Shown here one piece after another: positions 1 to 8,644 of a DNA stretch of 64,000 nucleotides. The translations under genes were made by a program, and so were the position numbers. The stretch comes from Prevotellaceae bacterium (GTDB lineage: Bacteria > Bacteroidota > Bacteroidia > Bacteroidales > Bacteroidaceae). The stretch covers positions 1 through 64,000 of the forward strand of contig JAQXTH010000008.1 in the NCBI GenBank assembly GCA_029219385.1, given 5' to 3'. The notes under the pieces are model-generated. The model did no database searches. It had not been told where the DNA came from and worked only from the letters and a program-made list of their open reading frames with translations. The stretch's first letter is position 1, and each line of letters begins with the position of its first letter.

Positions 1-564
1 CTCTATGGTATGTATCTCAAAACGCTCACAAAGCCACAAACCATTAAAAGCACACTCCACATCAAAACGACGAGAAACATCGGCCGGCAAAATAACAGAA
101 AACCAACCCTCGTCTGCCAACAATGATGCCACCCCCTCGGCAAGCACGCCAAATGGCAAAGTGTCGCAATGGCGGGCAACATTGCGACTGTCGGAACCAC
201 ATCGGTCGCCCGGTTGGAAAAACGGAGGATTACAAACCACGCTGGCAAACTTCCTTGCCTGACCATGCGAAACGACATAATCTTGAAAAGAAGAGTGAAC
301 CAACGCTATACGTCCTCCCCATGGCGAAGCCTCGAAATTAAACCTTGCGTCAACAACAGCACCTTCGTCGATTTCAACCGCCTCTATGTGGGCATTCTCA
401 AAACGCTGAGCCATCATGAGAGCAAGCACACCGGTGCCGCTACCAATATCGAGAACCGTGTCACCGCCCCGGGCCAAAGCCCCGAGCAAATCACTGTCGG
501 TGCCCACCTTCATTGCAGCATGATCCTGGCGTATGCCGAACTGTTTGAACCGAAATATTTTCAT
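1..564 (-). CDS. trmN6: tRNA1(Val) (adenine(37)-N6)-methyltransferase, 3' end cut by window
   Basis: SAM-dependent methyltransferase that modifies A37 of tRNA-Val. The reading frame is open from the ATG at 562-564 to the window edge (188 codons), so the C-terminus is missing. The N-terminus reads MKIFRFKQFGIRQDHAAMKVGTDSD in two blocks typical of TrmN6/YfiC (FKQF and AMKVGTD). A class I SAM-binding motif follows (VLDIGSGTGVLALMMAQRF), then the adenine-methylase motif NPPFF in VVCNPPFFQPGD. A TAnnTTTG box on the same strand lies at 569-576, only a few bases before the ATG, so the mRNA may be leaderless or nearly so. Family assignment is firm; the leaderless idea is inference. Confidence 0.9.
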   Translation of the reverse strand, partial: MKIFRFKQFGIRQDHAAMKVGTDSDLLGALARGGDTVLDIGSGTGVLALMMAQRFENAHIEAVEIDEGAVVDARFNFEASPWGGRIALVHSSFQDYVVSHGQARKFASVVCNPPFFQPGDRCGSDSRNVARHCDTLPFGVLAEGVASLLADEGWFSVILPADVSRRFDVECAFNGLWLCERFEIHTIE

Positions 565-670
565 GTTGCAAAAATAATCATTCCGGCCGAAAAAATCGTC
601 TCGCTTTGCTTTACAAACATTTCCAAAACATTATTTTTTTCATAAAAACACAGTTTTTCCTATGAAAATG

Positions 671-701
671 TTTGGATAATTAAAGATTTTATGTAGTTTT
701 G
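671..701 (+). promoter_or_regulatory. Bacteroidetes-type promoter of the trp operon
   Basis: TTTG at 671-674 and TAGTTTTG at 694-701 are separated by 19 bp, a full match to the Bacteroidetes primary sigma consensus (TTTG, 19-21 bp, TAnnTTTG). Transcription would start near 708, about 20 bases before the trp leader peptide. Confidence 0.8.
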
Positions 702-730
702 CAACCGAAAACAAACACAACCCTACTCAG

Positions 731-793
731 ATGACTAATAGTTTTGCAAATTTTTGGTGGTGGCAGAGCTCAGAATTGAAAAATTGTGAGTAA
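731..793 (+). CDS. trpL: trp operon leader peptide (20 aa, three consecutive Trp codons)
   Basis: A short open frame starts with ATG at 731 and stops with TAA at 791. It reads MTNSFANFWWWQSSELKNCE. Three TGG codons in a row (755-763) make it a classical attenuator leader peptide. It sits 23 bases after the predicted transcription start region and just before an antiterminator/terminator pair that leads into trpB. Trp is rare, so WWW in 20 residues at this position is very unlikely by chance. Expected role: ribosome stalling at WWW when charged tRNA-Trp is scarce. The peptide itself probably has no other function. Confidence 0.85.
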   Translation: MTNSFANFWWWQSSELKNCE

Positions 794-875
794 CGACACC
801 ATGCGCCAAAAATAAAAGCACAAAGACCAATAAAAACCCTGTCGTGAAACTCACGACAGGGTTTTATTTTTTTTA
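786..875 (+). promoter_or_regulatory. trp transcription attenuator (antiterminator / terminator switch)
   Basis: Terminator: 833-847 and 851-865 form a perfect 15-bp stem with a 3-base loop, followed by a T-rich tract. Competing antiterminator: GTGAG at 786-790 pairs with CTCAC at 850-854, and ACGAC at 793-797 pairs with GTCGT at 841-845. Both 3' segments lie in the terminator hairpin, so the two structures exclude each other. The 5' half overlaps the last codons and the stop of the leader peptide, so a ribosome that reaches the stop masks it and allows termination; one stalled at the Trp codons leaves it free and allows read-through. Pairings are seen in the sequence; function is inferred. 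Confidence 0.8.
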
Positions 876-934
876 AACACTAAAGAAATTCACATCTAAA
901 TTAAAAATAAATTAACATTCAAAAATATCTCATC

Positions 935-2122
935 ATGTATCACATCGACAAAAACGGATTTTATGGTGAATTTGGCGGAGCATACATACCCGAAGTACTT
1001 TATAAATGCACCGAAGAACTGCGCAAGGCATACGCCGACATTCTTGAAAGCCGCGAATTTCAAAAAGAATACCGACAATTACTCAAAGACTATGTAGGCC
1101 GTCCCTCACCCCTCTACGAGGCCAAACGCCTTTCAAAGAAATATGGTGCACAAATTTTTCTGAAACGCGAAGACCTCAACCACACCGGTGCCCACAAAAT
1201 CAACAACGCCCTCGGTCAGGTTCTGCTGGCACAAAGAATGGGCAAAACACGCATCATTGCCGAAACGGGAGCCGGCCAACACGGAGTGGCCACAGCAACG
1301 GCCTGCGCCCTGCTCAATATGCCATGTTGCGTATATATGGGCAAAACCGACATCGAGCGACAAATGCCCAACGTGGAACGCATGAAAATGCTCGGAGCCG
1401 AAGTGAAGCCCGTCACCTGTGGAAACATGACACTGAAGGATGCCGTCAACGATGCCATCAGAGACTGGTGTTGCAATCCCAACGACACATTCTATGTGAT
1501 CGGCTCGGCCGTCGGTCCCCACCCCTATCCCGACATCGTGGCACGCCTACAAAGCATCATCAGCGAAGAAATTAAATGGCAATTGAAGGAAAAAATCGGG
1601 CGCGACTATCCCGACGTGATAATGGCCTGCATAGGTGGCGGCAGCAATGCCATAGGCACTTTCTATCACTATCTTGACGAGCAGCACACTCGCATCGTCA
1701 TGGCAGAAGCCGGCGGCATGGGCTGCGACACCGACAAGACGGCCGCCAGCCTCCACTGTGGCTCGGTCGGCATTCTCCACGGCAGTCGCATAATCGTGTT
1801 GCAAGACAGCGACGGGCAGATCATAGAACCCTATTCCATCTCTGCCGGGCTCGACTATCCCGGCGTGGGACCGGTTCACTGCAACCTCGCCAAGACAAAA
1901 CGCGCAGAAGTATTGTCAATCAACGACGACGAAGCCCTCAATGCCGCATTTGAACTCACAAGACTCGAAGGAATAATACCTGCCCTCGAATCTGCCCACA
2001 TTCTCGCTGCCCTGCCAAAAATGAATTTCAAGAAAGACGACATCGTCGTCTTGACCGTGAGCGGACGCGGAGACAAAGATATGCACACCTACCTAAAACA
2101 CTTTAACAATGTATCACTATAA
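935..2122 (+). CDS. trpB: Tryptophan synthase beta chain
   Basis: PLP enzyme that joins indole and serine to give tryptophan, working as an alpha2-beta2 complex with TrpA (encoded at the end of this operon). 395 residues, the usual length. The PLP lysine is K88 in HTGAHKINN; the glycine-rich phosphate loop is GGGSNAIG (about residues 233-240). First structural gene after the attenuator, so its expression should follow tryptophan supply. Its 3' end overlaps trpE by 14 bases, suggesting translational coupling. The gene order BEGDCFA is typical of Bacteroidetes. Confidence 0.97.
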   Translation: MYHIDKNGFYGEFGGAYIPEVLYKCTEELRKAYADILESREFQKEYRQLLKDYVGRPSPLYEAKRLSKKYGAQIFLKREDLNHTGAHKINNALGQVLLAQRMGKTRIIAETGAGQHGVATATACALLNMPCCVYMGKTDIERQMPNVERMKMLGAEVKPVTCGNMTLKDAVNDAIRDWCCNPNDTFYVIGSAVGPHPYPDIVARLQSIISEEIKWQLKEKIGRDYPDVIMACIGGGSNAIGTFYHYLDEQHTRIVMAEAGGMGCDTDKTAASLHCGSVGILHGSRIIVLQDSDGQIIEPYSISAGLDYPGVGPVHCNLAKTKRAEVLSINDDEALNAAFELTRLEGIIPALESAHILAALPKMNFKKDDIVVLTVSGRGDKDMHTYLKHFNNVSL

Positions 2123-3503
2123 ACTCCACTCAAAAACCATTCTCTCTGACAGATACACACCCGTAAACGCATATATCAAGGTGCGCAACATCTGTCCGCA
2201 AAGCTGCCTGATGGAAAGTTCCGACTATCATGGTGAAGAAAACAGCCACTCTATTATCGGCTTCGACCCCATCGCCCATGTTTCGGTCAACCACGGCGTG
2301 GCCACATTCAAATATCCCGACCAACAAATCGAGACAAAAAACATTTCTCCCGACTATACTCCCCAACAGGCCATAGCCGACTTTATGAGCCGCTTTAAAA
2401 TTGACAACGACACCCAAGGATATTGCGGTCTGTATGGTTATACAGCCTTTGACGCCATAAAATATTTCGAACCCGTCGACGTGACCGACGAACCGGCACC
2501 CCAAAACGATGCCCCCGACATATATATGATACTCTACAAAAAGTTGTTGGTGTTTAATCACTACAACAACACACTTGACATGGTCGAACTCTGTGGCGAC
2601 AACGAGACCGACCATATCAACGACACCCAAAACCTGCTCAACACGGCAAACGCCGACACTTTTGACTTCCACCCCGTGGGCGAATGTCATAGCACCCTCA
2701 CCGACCAACAACACAAAGAAAACATACGCAAATGTATCTCACACTGCATGAGAGGCGATGTGTTTCAAATTGTGATAAGCCGCCGCTTTGTGCAGCAATA
2801 TGAGGGCGACGACCTGAAACTCTATCGTGCCTTGCGACGCATAAACCCCTCGCCCTACCTATTTTATTTTGACTTCGGCGGCTTTCGCATTTTCGGTTCT
2901 TCGCCCGAGACACACTGCTGCATACGCAATCGCCACGCATATATCGACCCCATTGCCGGCACCACACGTCGCACCGGCAATGCCGCCCAAGACCAACAAA
3001 ACGCCCTCTATCTGCGCAACGACCCAAAAGAAAACGCTGAGCACGTTATGCTAGTAGACCTCGCTCGCAACGACCTGAGCCGCAACTGCCACAATGTTAA
3101 GGTAGACACCTACAAACAAATGCAATTCTACAGTCATGTGATTCACCTCGTGAGCCGCGTGAGCGGACAGATGAACGACGAGGCCGACCCCATCAACACA
3201 TTTGCCGATACGTTTCCGGCAGGCACCCTCTCGGGCGCACCAAAAGTAAAAGCCATGCAACTCATCAGCAAATATGAGCCTCACAACCGCGGAGCATACG
3301 GTGGATGCATAGGCTTCATGGGATTCAACGGCGACATAAACCAAGCCATCATCATACGCACGTTTATCAGCCGCAACAACCAACTGTGGTTTCAAGCCGG
3401 AGGCGGCATCGTGGCAAAAAGCAACGAAGACTATGAGTTGCAGGAAGTAAACAACAAACTCGGAGCATTGAGACAAGCCATTCTCATGGCCGAAAACATG
3501 TAA
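2109..3503 (+). CDS. trpE: Anthranilate synthase component I
   Basis: Chorismate-using subunit of anthranilate synthase, the first committed step of tryptophan synthesis. 464 residues. The chorismate-binding domain is in the C-terminal half, with DPIAGTTRRTG, DLARNDLSRNC and GTLSGAPKVKAMQLI visible in the expected order. The N-terminal domain is of the type that carries the tryptophan feedback site; N-MESSDYHGEENSHS-type LLES-like segment (LMESSDYHG, about residues 35-43) fits that site. The start lies inside the end of trpB. TrpG, the glutaminase partner, follows 23 bases downstream. Confidence 0.95.
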   Translation: MYHYKLHSKTILSDRYTPVNAYIKVRNICPQSCLMESSDYHGEENSHSIIGFDPIAHVSVNHGVATFKYPDQQIETKNISPDYTPQQAIADFMSRFKIDNDTQGYCGLYGYTAFDAIKYFEPVDVTDEPAPQNDAPDIYMILYKKLLVFNHYNNTLDMVELCGDNETDHINDTQNLLNTANADTFDFHPVGECHSTLTDQQHKENIRKCISHCMRGDVFQIVISRRFVQQYEGDDLKLYRALRRINPSPYLFYFDFGGFRIFGSSPETHCCIRNRHAYIDPIAGTTRRTGNAAQDQQNALYLRNDPKENAEHVMLVDLARNDLSRNCHNVKVDTYKQMQFYSHVIHLVSRVSGQMNDEADPINTFADTFPAGTLSGAPKVKAMQLISKYEPHNRGAYGGCIGFMGFNGDINQAIIIRTFISRNNQLWFQAGGGIVAKSNEDYELQEVNNKLGALRQAILMAENM

Positions 3504-3526
3504 AACCACCCCCTAATCCCACTAAA

Positions 3527-4093
3527 ATGAAAGTAACAATCATCGACAACTACGACTCGTTCACATATAATCTGGCCCACCTCGTGAGAGAACTCGGAGC
3601 AGAAGTGACTGTCTATCGCAACGACAAATTTGAAATGTCCCAACTCATGTCGGCCGACAAGATAATACTCTCTCCCGGACCGGGCATTCCTCAAGAAGCC
3701 GGACTGCTCTTAGACGTGATAAAGCAATATGCCGCTCTCAAACCCATGCTCGGCGTTTGTCTCGGCCACCAAGCCATCGGCTCTGTGTTTGGGGCACAAC
3801 TGACCAACCTCAGCGAAGTGTTTCACGGCATTCAGTCTACCATAGAAATTTGCCCCGAAGAACCTTTGTTTAAAGGTCTGCCGCACGAAATAGAAGTAGG
3901 CCGCTACCACTCATGGGTGGTCGACAAAAAAAACCTGCCCCAATGCCTCAAGGTAACAGCCACAAGCAAAGAAGGGCAAATAATGGCCCTGCGCCACACT
4001 GCATACAACCTCTGTGGCATACAGTTCCATCCCGAGTCAATACTCACGCCTCATGGCAAGACAATCGTCGCCAACTGGCTCGCCTCAAAATAA
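3527..4093 (+). CDS. trpG: Anthranilate synthase component II (glutamine amidotransferase)
   Basis: Supplies ammonia from glutamine to TrpE. 188 residues, a single class I glutamine amidotransferase domain not fused to TrpD. The nucleophile is C78 in GVCLGHQAIG; the His and Glu of the triad are in GIQFHPESI near the C-terminus; the oxyanion-type SPGPG motif is at residues 49-53. It could in principle serve PabB as well, but its place between trpE and trpD supports the tryptophan role. Confidence 0.95.
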   Translation: MKVTIIDNYDSFTYNLAHLVRELGAEVTVYRNDKFEMSQLMSADKIILSPGPGIPQEAGLLLDVIKQYAALKPMLGVCLGHQAIGSVFGAQLTNLSEVFHGIQSTIEICPEEPLFKGLPHEIEVGRYHSWVVDKKNLPQCLKVTATSKEGQIMALRHTAYNLCGIQFHPESILTPHGKTIVANWLASK

Positions 4094-4132
4094 TTCCCAA
4101 TTCAATACTAATAATCCCCTAAACAATAAAAC

Positions 4133-5125
4133 ATGAAAAGCATTCTAAAACAACTCGTGGCCGGCGAAACACCCTCGCGCCAACAAATCAAACAAATAAT
4201 GCTCGACATCACCCTCGAGAAATACCCCCACGAACAAATCGCAGCCCTGCTAATGGCTCTGCAACTGAAAGGCATCACGCCCGACATATTGCTCGGCTTT
4301 CGCGACGCACTGCTCCAAACCGGCACAAGCATAGACCTCTCCCCCTACAAACCACTCGACATAGTCGGCACGGGCGGTGATGGCAAAAACACTTTCAACA
4401 TATCCACTTGCGCCTGCTTCGTGGTGGCCGGAGCCGGATATAAAGTGGCAAAACATGGCAACTATGCTGCCACTTCGGTCTCGGGAGCCAGTTCGGTGCT
4501 CGAAAACCACGGAGTGAAGTTTCAACGCGACAACTCTACCCTGCTTCACAGCCTTGAAGAATGCAACTTCACCTATCTCCATGCACCGTTTTTTGCCAAC
4601 GGACTGAAATATGTGGCTCCGGTGAGAAAAGCATTGGGCATACCCACTTGCTTCAACCTGCTCGGCCCCTTGGTAAACCCATGCAGACCGGCCTACCAAC
4701 TGCTCGGCGTGGCAACCATCGGACAAGTGAGACTCTACCACAACACCCTGAGCCAAATAGACGTAAAATATGGCATTGTGAACTCTATAGACGGATATGA
4801 CGAAATTTCCGGCACGTCTGACTTTAAAGTGCAAACACGCGACAGCGAGATTGTCACAACACCCGAATCTCTGGGCTTCAAACGCATAAAACCCGAGGAA
4901 ATTTTTGGAGGTTCCACCCCTCAGGAGGCCATGAAGATTTTCGACAACGTGCTGAACAACAACGCCACACAGAGCCAAACAAACGTAGTGGTGGCAAACG
5001 CTGCCTATGCCATAAAACTCATCACCGACAAACCAATAGAGGAATGTCTCGACACCGCGCGCGAAACAATCAAAAGCGGCAAAGCCCTCCAGACATTCAA
5101 GAAATTCATCAAACTAAACAGCTGA
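4133..5125 (+). CDS. trpD: Anthranilate phosphoribosyltransferase
   Basis: Transfers phosphoribose from PRPP to anthranilate. 330 residues, normal for the family. The PRPP-binding glycine-rich motif GTGGDGKNTFNIST lies near residue 81, followed by KHGNYAATSVSGASSVLE and the anthranilate-site segment containing LGPLVNP. The stop codon is five bases before the trpC start. Confidence 0.96.
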   Translation: MKSILKQLVAGETPSRQQIKQIMLDITLEKYPHEQIAALLMALQLKGITPDILLGFRDALLQTGTSIDLSPYKPLDIVGTGGDGKNTFNISTCACFVVAGAGYKVAKHGNYAATSVSGASSVLENHGVKFQRDNSTLLHSLEECNFTYLHAPFFANGLKYVAPVRKALGIPTCFNLLGPLVNPCRPAYQLLGVATIGQVRLYHNTLSQIDVKYGIVNSIDGYDEISGTSDFKVQTRDSEIVTTPESLGFKRIKPEEIFGGSTPQEAMKIFDNVLNNNATQSQTNVVVANAAYAIKLITDKPIEECLDTARETIKSGKALQTFKKFIKLNS

Positions 5126-5130
5126 TAGCC

Positions 5131-5925
5131 ATGGCCACAATACTCGAAGAAATATGCCTCAACAAACAAAAAGAACTCTCCGAGGCAAAACAACAACGCC
5201 CCCCACAACAACTCTACCGACAAGTAGAGAAAATAATGGAGACAGACCAACCCCTCTCGCTGGCAAAAGCCCTCGAACAATCACCCACAGGCATTATCGC
5301 AGAGTTTAAACGCCGCTCACCCTCAAAAGGCAACATCAACGCCTCAGCCCTGCCCACCGACATAACCCCCTCGTATGAAAAAGCAGGAGCCACAGCAGTC
5401 TCCATATTGACCGACAAAAAATATTTTGGTGGCAGTCTCGACGACCTCAGCAACTCGCGACCCCTGCTGGGCATTCCCATTCTCAGAAAAGACTTCACCA
5501 TCGACGAATATCAAATCTTTGAAGCCAAAGCCGCCGGAGCAAACGCCATTCTGCTAATTGCTGCCTGCCTGAGCAAACAACAATGCAACGACCTCTCACA
5601 CACCGCCCGACAACTCGGCCTCGACACCCTGCTCGAAATCCACAGCCTGCAAGAAACAGACCATATCAATCCCCATATCAGCATTGTGGGGGTAAACAAC
5701 CGCAATCTCCACATCTTCAAAACCGACATCAACACATCGTTTGAGCTCGCCGACAAACTGCCCCGCAACATCACGAAGATAAGCGAAAGCGGACTGTCTG
5801 ACCCTAAAGACATCATGTCGCTCAGAGAATGCGGCTACAAAGGCTTCCTCATGGGAGAAACCTTCATGAAGACAGCCAATCCGGCAGAAACCCTCGGCAA
5901 TTTTATCAAAAAACTAACCCCCTGA
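5131..5925 (+). CDS. trpC: Indole-3-glycerol phosphate synthase
   Basis: Closes the indole ring in the fourth step of tryptophan synthesis; TIM-barrel fold. The ATG at 5131 (protein MATILEEICLNKQKE, 264 residues) is preferred over an in-frame ATG at 5044 because the latter would overlap trpD by about 80 bases and add a tail foreign to the family. Signature segments: IIAEFKRRSPSKG (catalytic Lys and Glu region), DEYQIFEAKAAGANAILLIA and VGVNNRNLHIF. It is monofunctional, with TrpF as a separate gene next door. Confidence 0.94.
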   Translation: MATILEEICLNKQKELSEAKQQRPPQQLYRQVEKIMETDQPLSLAKALEQSPTGIIAEFKRRSPSKGNINASALPTDITPSYEKAGATAVSILTDKKYFGGSLDDLSNSRPLLGIPILRKDFTIDEYQIFEAKAAGANAILLIAACLSKQQCNDLSHTARQLGLDTLLEIHSLQETDHINPHISIVGVNNRNLHIFKTDINTSFELADKLPRNITKISESGLSDPKDIMSLRECGYKGFLMGETFMKTANPAETLGNFIKKLTP

Positions 5926-5937
5926 CACAAAGACAAC

Positions 5938-6561
5938 ATGATAATAAAAGTGTGTGGCATGAGAGACCCCCTCAACATTCGCCAAATCGATAATCTCGGC
6001 ATAGACTTGATGGGATTTATATTCTATCCGCCCTCATCGCGCTATGTGGCCGAGAAGCCCGACTATCTACCCCAAAAAGCAAAACGCGTGGGTGTGTTTG
6101 TCGATGCCCCGACAGATTTTATTTATATTCGCGCAAAAAACTTCAGTCTCGACCTGCTGCAACTCCACGGCAACGAATCGCCCGACTGTTGCGCCAAGTT
6201 AAAAACACTCCTGCCCCATATAAAAATAATAAAAACATTCAGCATTTCAAGCCGGGAAGATCTGGAGAAAACCCACAACTTTAAGGCTGTGGCTGACTAC
6301 TTCCTCTTCGACACTCCCACAAAACTCAAAGGAGGAAGCGGACAGACATTCAACCACAAGCTCCTCGAGCAATACGAAGGAGAAACACCCTTCTTGCTGA
6401 GCGGAGGACTTTCACTCGAAAACCAAGAGGAAACACTCAGAATAAAACACCCCATGCTCGCAGGCTACGACCTCAACAGCCGATTTGAAACACAACCGGC
6501 CCTTAAAGACCCCCTCAAATTGAAACTCTACATCAACCGAATTAAACAAACAACAATATGA
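5938..6561 (+). CDS. trpF: Phosphoribosylanthranilate isomerase
   Basis: Amadori rearrangement step of tryptophan synthesis. 207 residues. The catalytic cysteine is in IKVCGMRD at the N-terminus; the catalytic aspartate is in FLFDTPTKLKGGSGQTFNH, a well conserved block. Its stop overlaps the trpA start in an ATGA arrangement, so translation of the two is probably coupled. Confidence 0.95.
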   Translation: MIIKVCGMRDPLNIRQIDNLGIDLMGFIFYPPSSRYVAEKPDYLPQKAKRVGVFVDAPTDFIYIRAKNFSLDLLQLHGNESPDCCAKLKTLLPHIKIIKTFSISSREDLEKTHNFKAVADYFLFDTPTKLKGGSGQTFNHKLLEQYEGETPFLLSGGLSLENQEETLRIKHPMLAGYDLNSRFETQPALKDPLKLKLYINRIKQTTI

Positions 6562-7331
6562 ACAACATCACGCAACTCTTCAAACAAAAACAAAACAATA
6601 TCCTCTCGGTTTATTTCTGCGCCGGCCACCCACACCTCGACAGCACAATGCCTATCTTGAGAGCCCTGCAGGAAAACAACGTCGACATGGCAGAAATAGG
6701 CATTCCCTTCAGCGACCCCATGGCCGACGGACCCGTCATACAAAAAGCAGCCACCACTTCGCTGCGCAATGGCATGACGCTCAAAAAACTCTTCAACCAA
6801 CTGCAAGACGTGCGCAAAGAAATAAAAATGCCCCTCCTGCTGATGGGCTACCTCAACGTAATCATGCAATATGGATTTGAAAACTTCTGCCAACAATGTC
6901 GGCAATGCGGCATAGACGGAGCAATAATCCCAGACCTGCCCTTTGACATCTACCTCAAAGAATATAAGCCAACAGCCGACAAATACAATCTTAGCATAGT
7001 GATGCTCATAACACCCGAAACAAGCACCGAACGCCTAAAACAAATCGACACCAACACCAACGGATTTATCTATCAAGTGTCGACCCACGCCACCACAGGA
7101 GCACAACAAGGATTTAACACCCCCACCCTCGACTACTTCAAACGTATCGGAGCAATGAAACTGAACAACCCCACCCTTGTGGGATTTGGCATTTCAAACA
7201 AAGCCACCCTCACAGCCTCGCGCCAATATTCAAACGGCAGCATCATAGGCAGCAAATTTGTTTCGCTCCTCGAAACCTCGCCCAACCCCGACCAAGCCGT
7301 GAAAAGCCTGCTTGATGCCCTCAGCAAATAA
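6558..7331 (+). CDS. trpA: Tryptophan synthase alpha chain
   Basis: Cleaves indole-3-glycerol phosphate and passes indole to TrpB through a tunnel in the complex. 257 residues. The block AEIGIPFSDPMADGPVIQ (about residues 46-63) carries the catalytic Glu and Asp; the phosphate-binding region is at GFGISNKATL. Last enzyme gene of the pathway in this operon. It overlaps trpF by four bases. Confidence 0.96.
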   Translation: MNNITQLFKQKQNNILSVYFCAGHPHLDSTMPILRALQENNVDMAEIGIPFSDPMADGPVIQKAATTSLRNGMTLKKLFNQLQDVRKEIKMPLLLMGYLNVIMQYGFENFCQQCRQCGIDGAIIPDLPFDIYLKEYKPTADKYNLSIVMLITPETSTERLKQIDTNTNGFIYQVSTHATTGAQQGFNTPTLDYFKRIGAMKLNNPTLVGFGISNKATLTASRQYSNGSIIGSKFVSLLETSPNPDQAVKSLLDALSK

Positions 7332-7404
7332 TGCTCGGTTTGCTTTCACATTTATTCTGCAACACAAACCTCTGCCCCCCTAATATGCCACAACAGCCCA
7401 ACAC

Positions 7405-8145
7405 ATGCTCAACATCATTAAAAACGTCATAGACTTTCTCTTTCCGCGCCAATGCACTATATGCGGCAAAAGACTTGCCGCTCACGAGCGCGGACTGTGT
7501 GTGGGCTGTATGTTCGACCTGCAACCCTCCGAATTTGCCGACGGGCACCACGGAAACAAACTCGAGAGGATCTTCTGGCACAAAATCCCCATTGCCAGAG
7601 CCGCAGCCTATCTCGTCTACGACCACGAGAAAAGCCAACGCAAAATAATTCTCGACCTCAAATACCACAACCGCCCAAAATTAGCACGCCACATTGCCCC
7701 GCTGTTGCTCAACGAACTAAAAACAACCGGCTTCCTTGACGAAATAGACCTCATAATGCCTGTGCCCATACCAATGCTAAGGAAAATAAAACGAGGCTAC
7801 AACCAAAGCCAACAACTCGCCAAAGCCATCAGCCGCCACACAGGCATCCCCATAGACAACCTCACCGTGAGACGCAAAAACTACACAAAAAGCCAAACAA
7901 AAGTCAGCATCGGCAAAAGAGCACCAAACATCAAACACACCTTTGTCGTAACCCCCGGTCGCAAACTCGACCACAAACACATTCTCATCGTTGACGACGT
8001 GATAACAACCGGCTCCACCATTCTGGCAATGGCAAAAACACTTTGCAACGCATACAACGTGAAAATATCCGTATTGTCGCTCGCCGTCTCCACAAACCTC
8101 ATGCGCAACATCAAGATGAGCAACCCCATCACGCCAGAACAATAA
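7405..8145 (+). CDS. ComF family phosphoribosyltransferase-like protein
   Basis: 246 residues. N-terminal zinc-finger-like cysteines (CTICGKRL and CVGCMF) are followed by a type I phosphoribosyltransferase domain with the PRPP motif ILIVDDVITTGSTIL near residues 193-207. This is the ComF/GntX architecture, linked in other bacteria to DNA uptake and recombination; its biochemical substrate is not known. It lies 73 bases after trpA on the same strand with no terminator seen between, so it may be read through from the trp promoter. That link is inference. Confidence 0.85.
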   Translation: MLNIIKNVIDFLFPRQCTICGKRLAAHERGLCVGCMFDLQPSEFADGHHGNKLERIFWHKIPIARAAAYLVYDHEKSQRKIILDLKYHNRPKLARHIAPLLLNELKTTGFLDEIDLIMPVPIPMLRKIKRGYNQSQQLAKAISRHTGIPIDNLTVRRKNYTKSQTKVSIGKRAPNIKHTFVVTPGRKLDHKHILIVDDVITTGSTILAMAKTLCNAYNVKISVLSLAVSTNLMRNIKMSNPITPEQ

Positions 8146-8212
8146 ATATCAAGCAAATCAATAACAGCAAGCAACGCCCCCCCCACAAAAAACCTCAAAC
8201 ACCCTCAAAAAA

Positions 8213-8578
8213 ATGAACCCCGAAACAATCAGAGAATACTGCCTCTCGCTACCCCACGCCGAAGAATACTTCCCTTTCGACGAAACAACCCTCGCCTTTA
8301 AAGTCAAAGGAAAAATCTTTGCCATGATCGACCTCGAAGACACCACATGGTTTGTCTTGAAATGCAATCCCGACCGCGCCATAGCCTTGCGCGACGAATA
8401 TTGCGACATACAGGGAGCATGGCACATGAACAAACGCCATTGGAACCAACTCAACCTCTTTGGCACCCTGCCCGAACAACTTATCCTTCAACTGATACGC
8501 CACAGCTATGCGGAAGTCGTGAAAAAACTACCCAAGAAAATCAAACAACAATATCCCGAAATACTTTCCGTGGAATAA
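8213..8578 (+). CDS. MmcQ/YjbR family protein
   Basis: 121 residues, matching the MmcQ/YjbR (DUF419) fold: MNPETIREYCLSLPHAEEYFPFDE at the start, then KGKIFAMIDLED, WFVLKCNPDRAIALRDEY and HMNKRHWNQL. The fold resembles a double-stranded-DNA-binding domain but the role is not established. It follows the ComF-like gene by 67 bases on the same strand and may be the last gene of the trp transcript. A weak inverted repeat (ACAATGT / ACATTGT, 8612-8638) lies downstream. Confidence 0.8.
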   Translation: MNPETIREYCLSLPHAEEYFPFDETTLAFKVKGKIFAMIDLEDTTWFVLKCNPDRAIALRDEYCDIQGAWHMNKRHWNQLNLFGTLPEQLILQLIRHSYAEVVKKLPKKIKQQYPEILSVE

Positions 8579-8644
8579 AGATAAAAAACACCTCAGAAAC
8601 GGTGAAAAATACAATGTAATTCAAGAAAAAACATTGTGTAAAAG

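Noticed and set aside
169..645. 158-codon open frame on the plus strand
   Set aside because: It is antisense to the trmN6 gene, which has clear methyltransferase motifs; the frame is a codon-use shadow.
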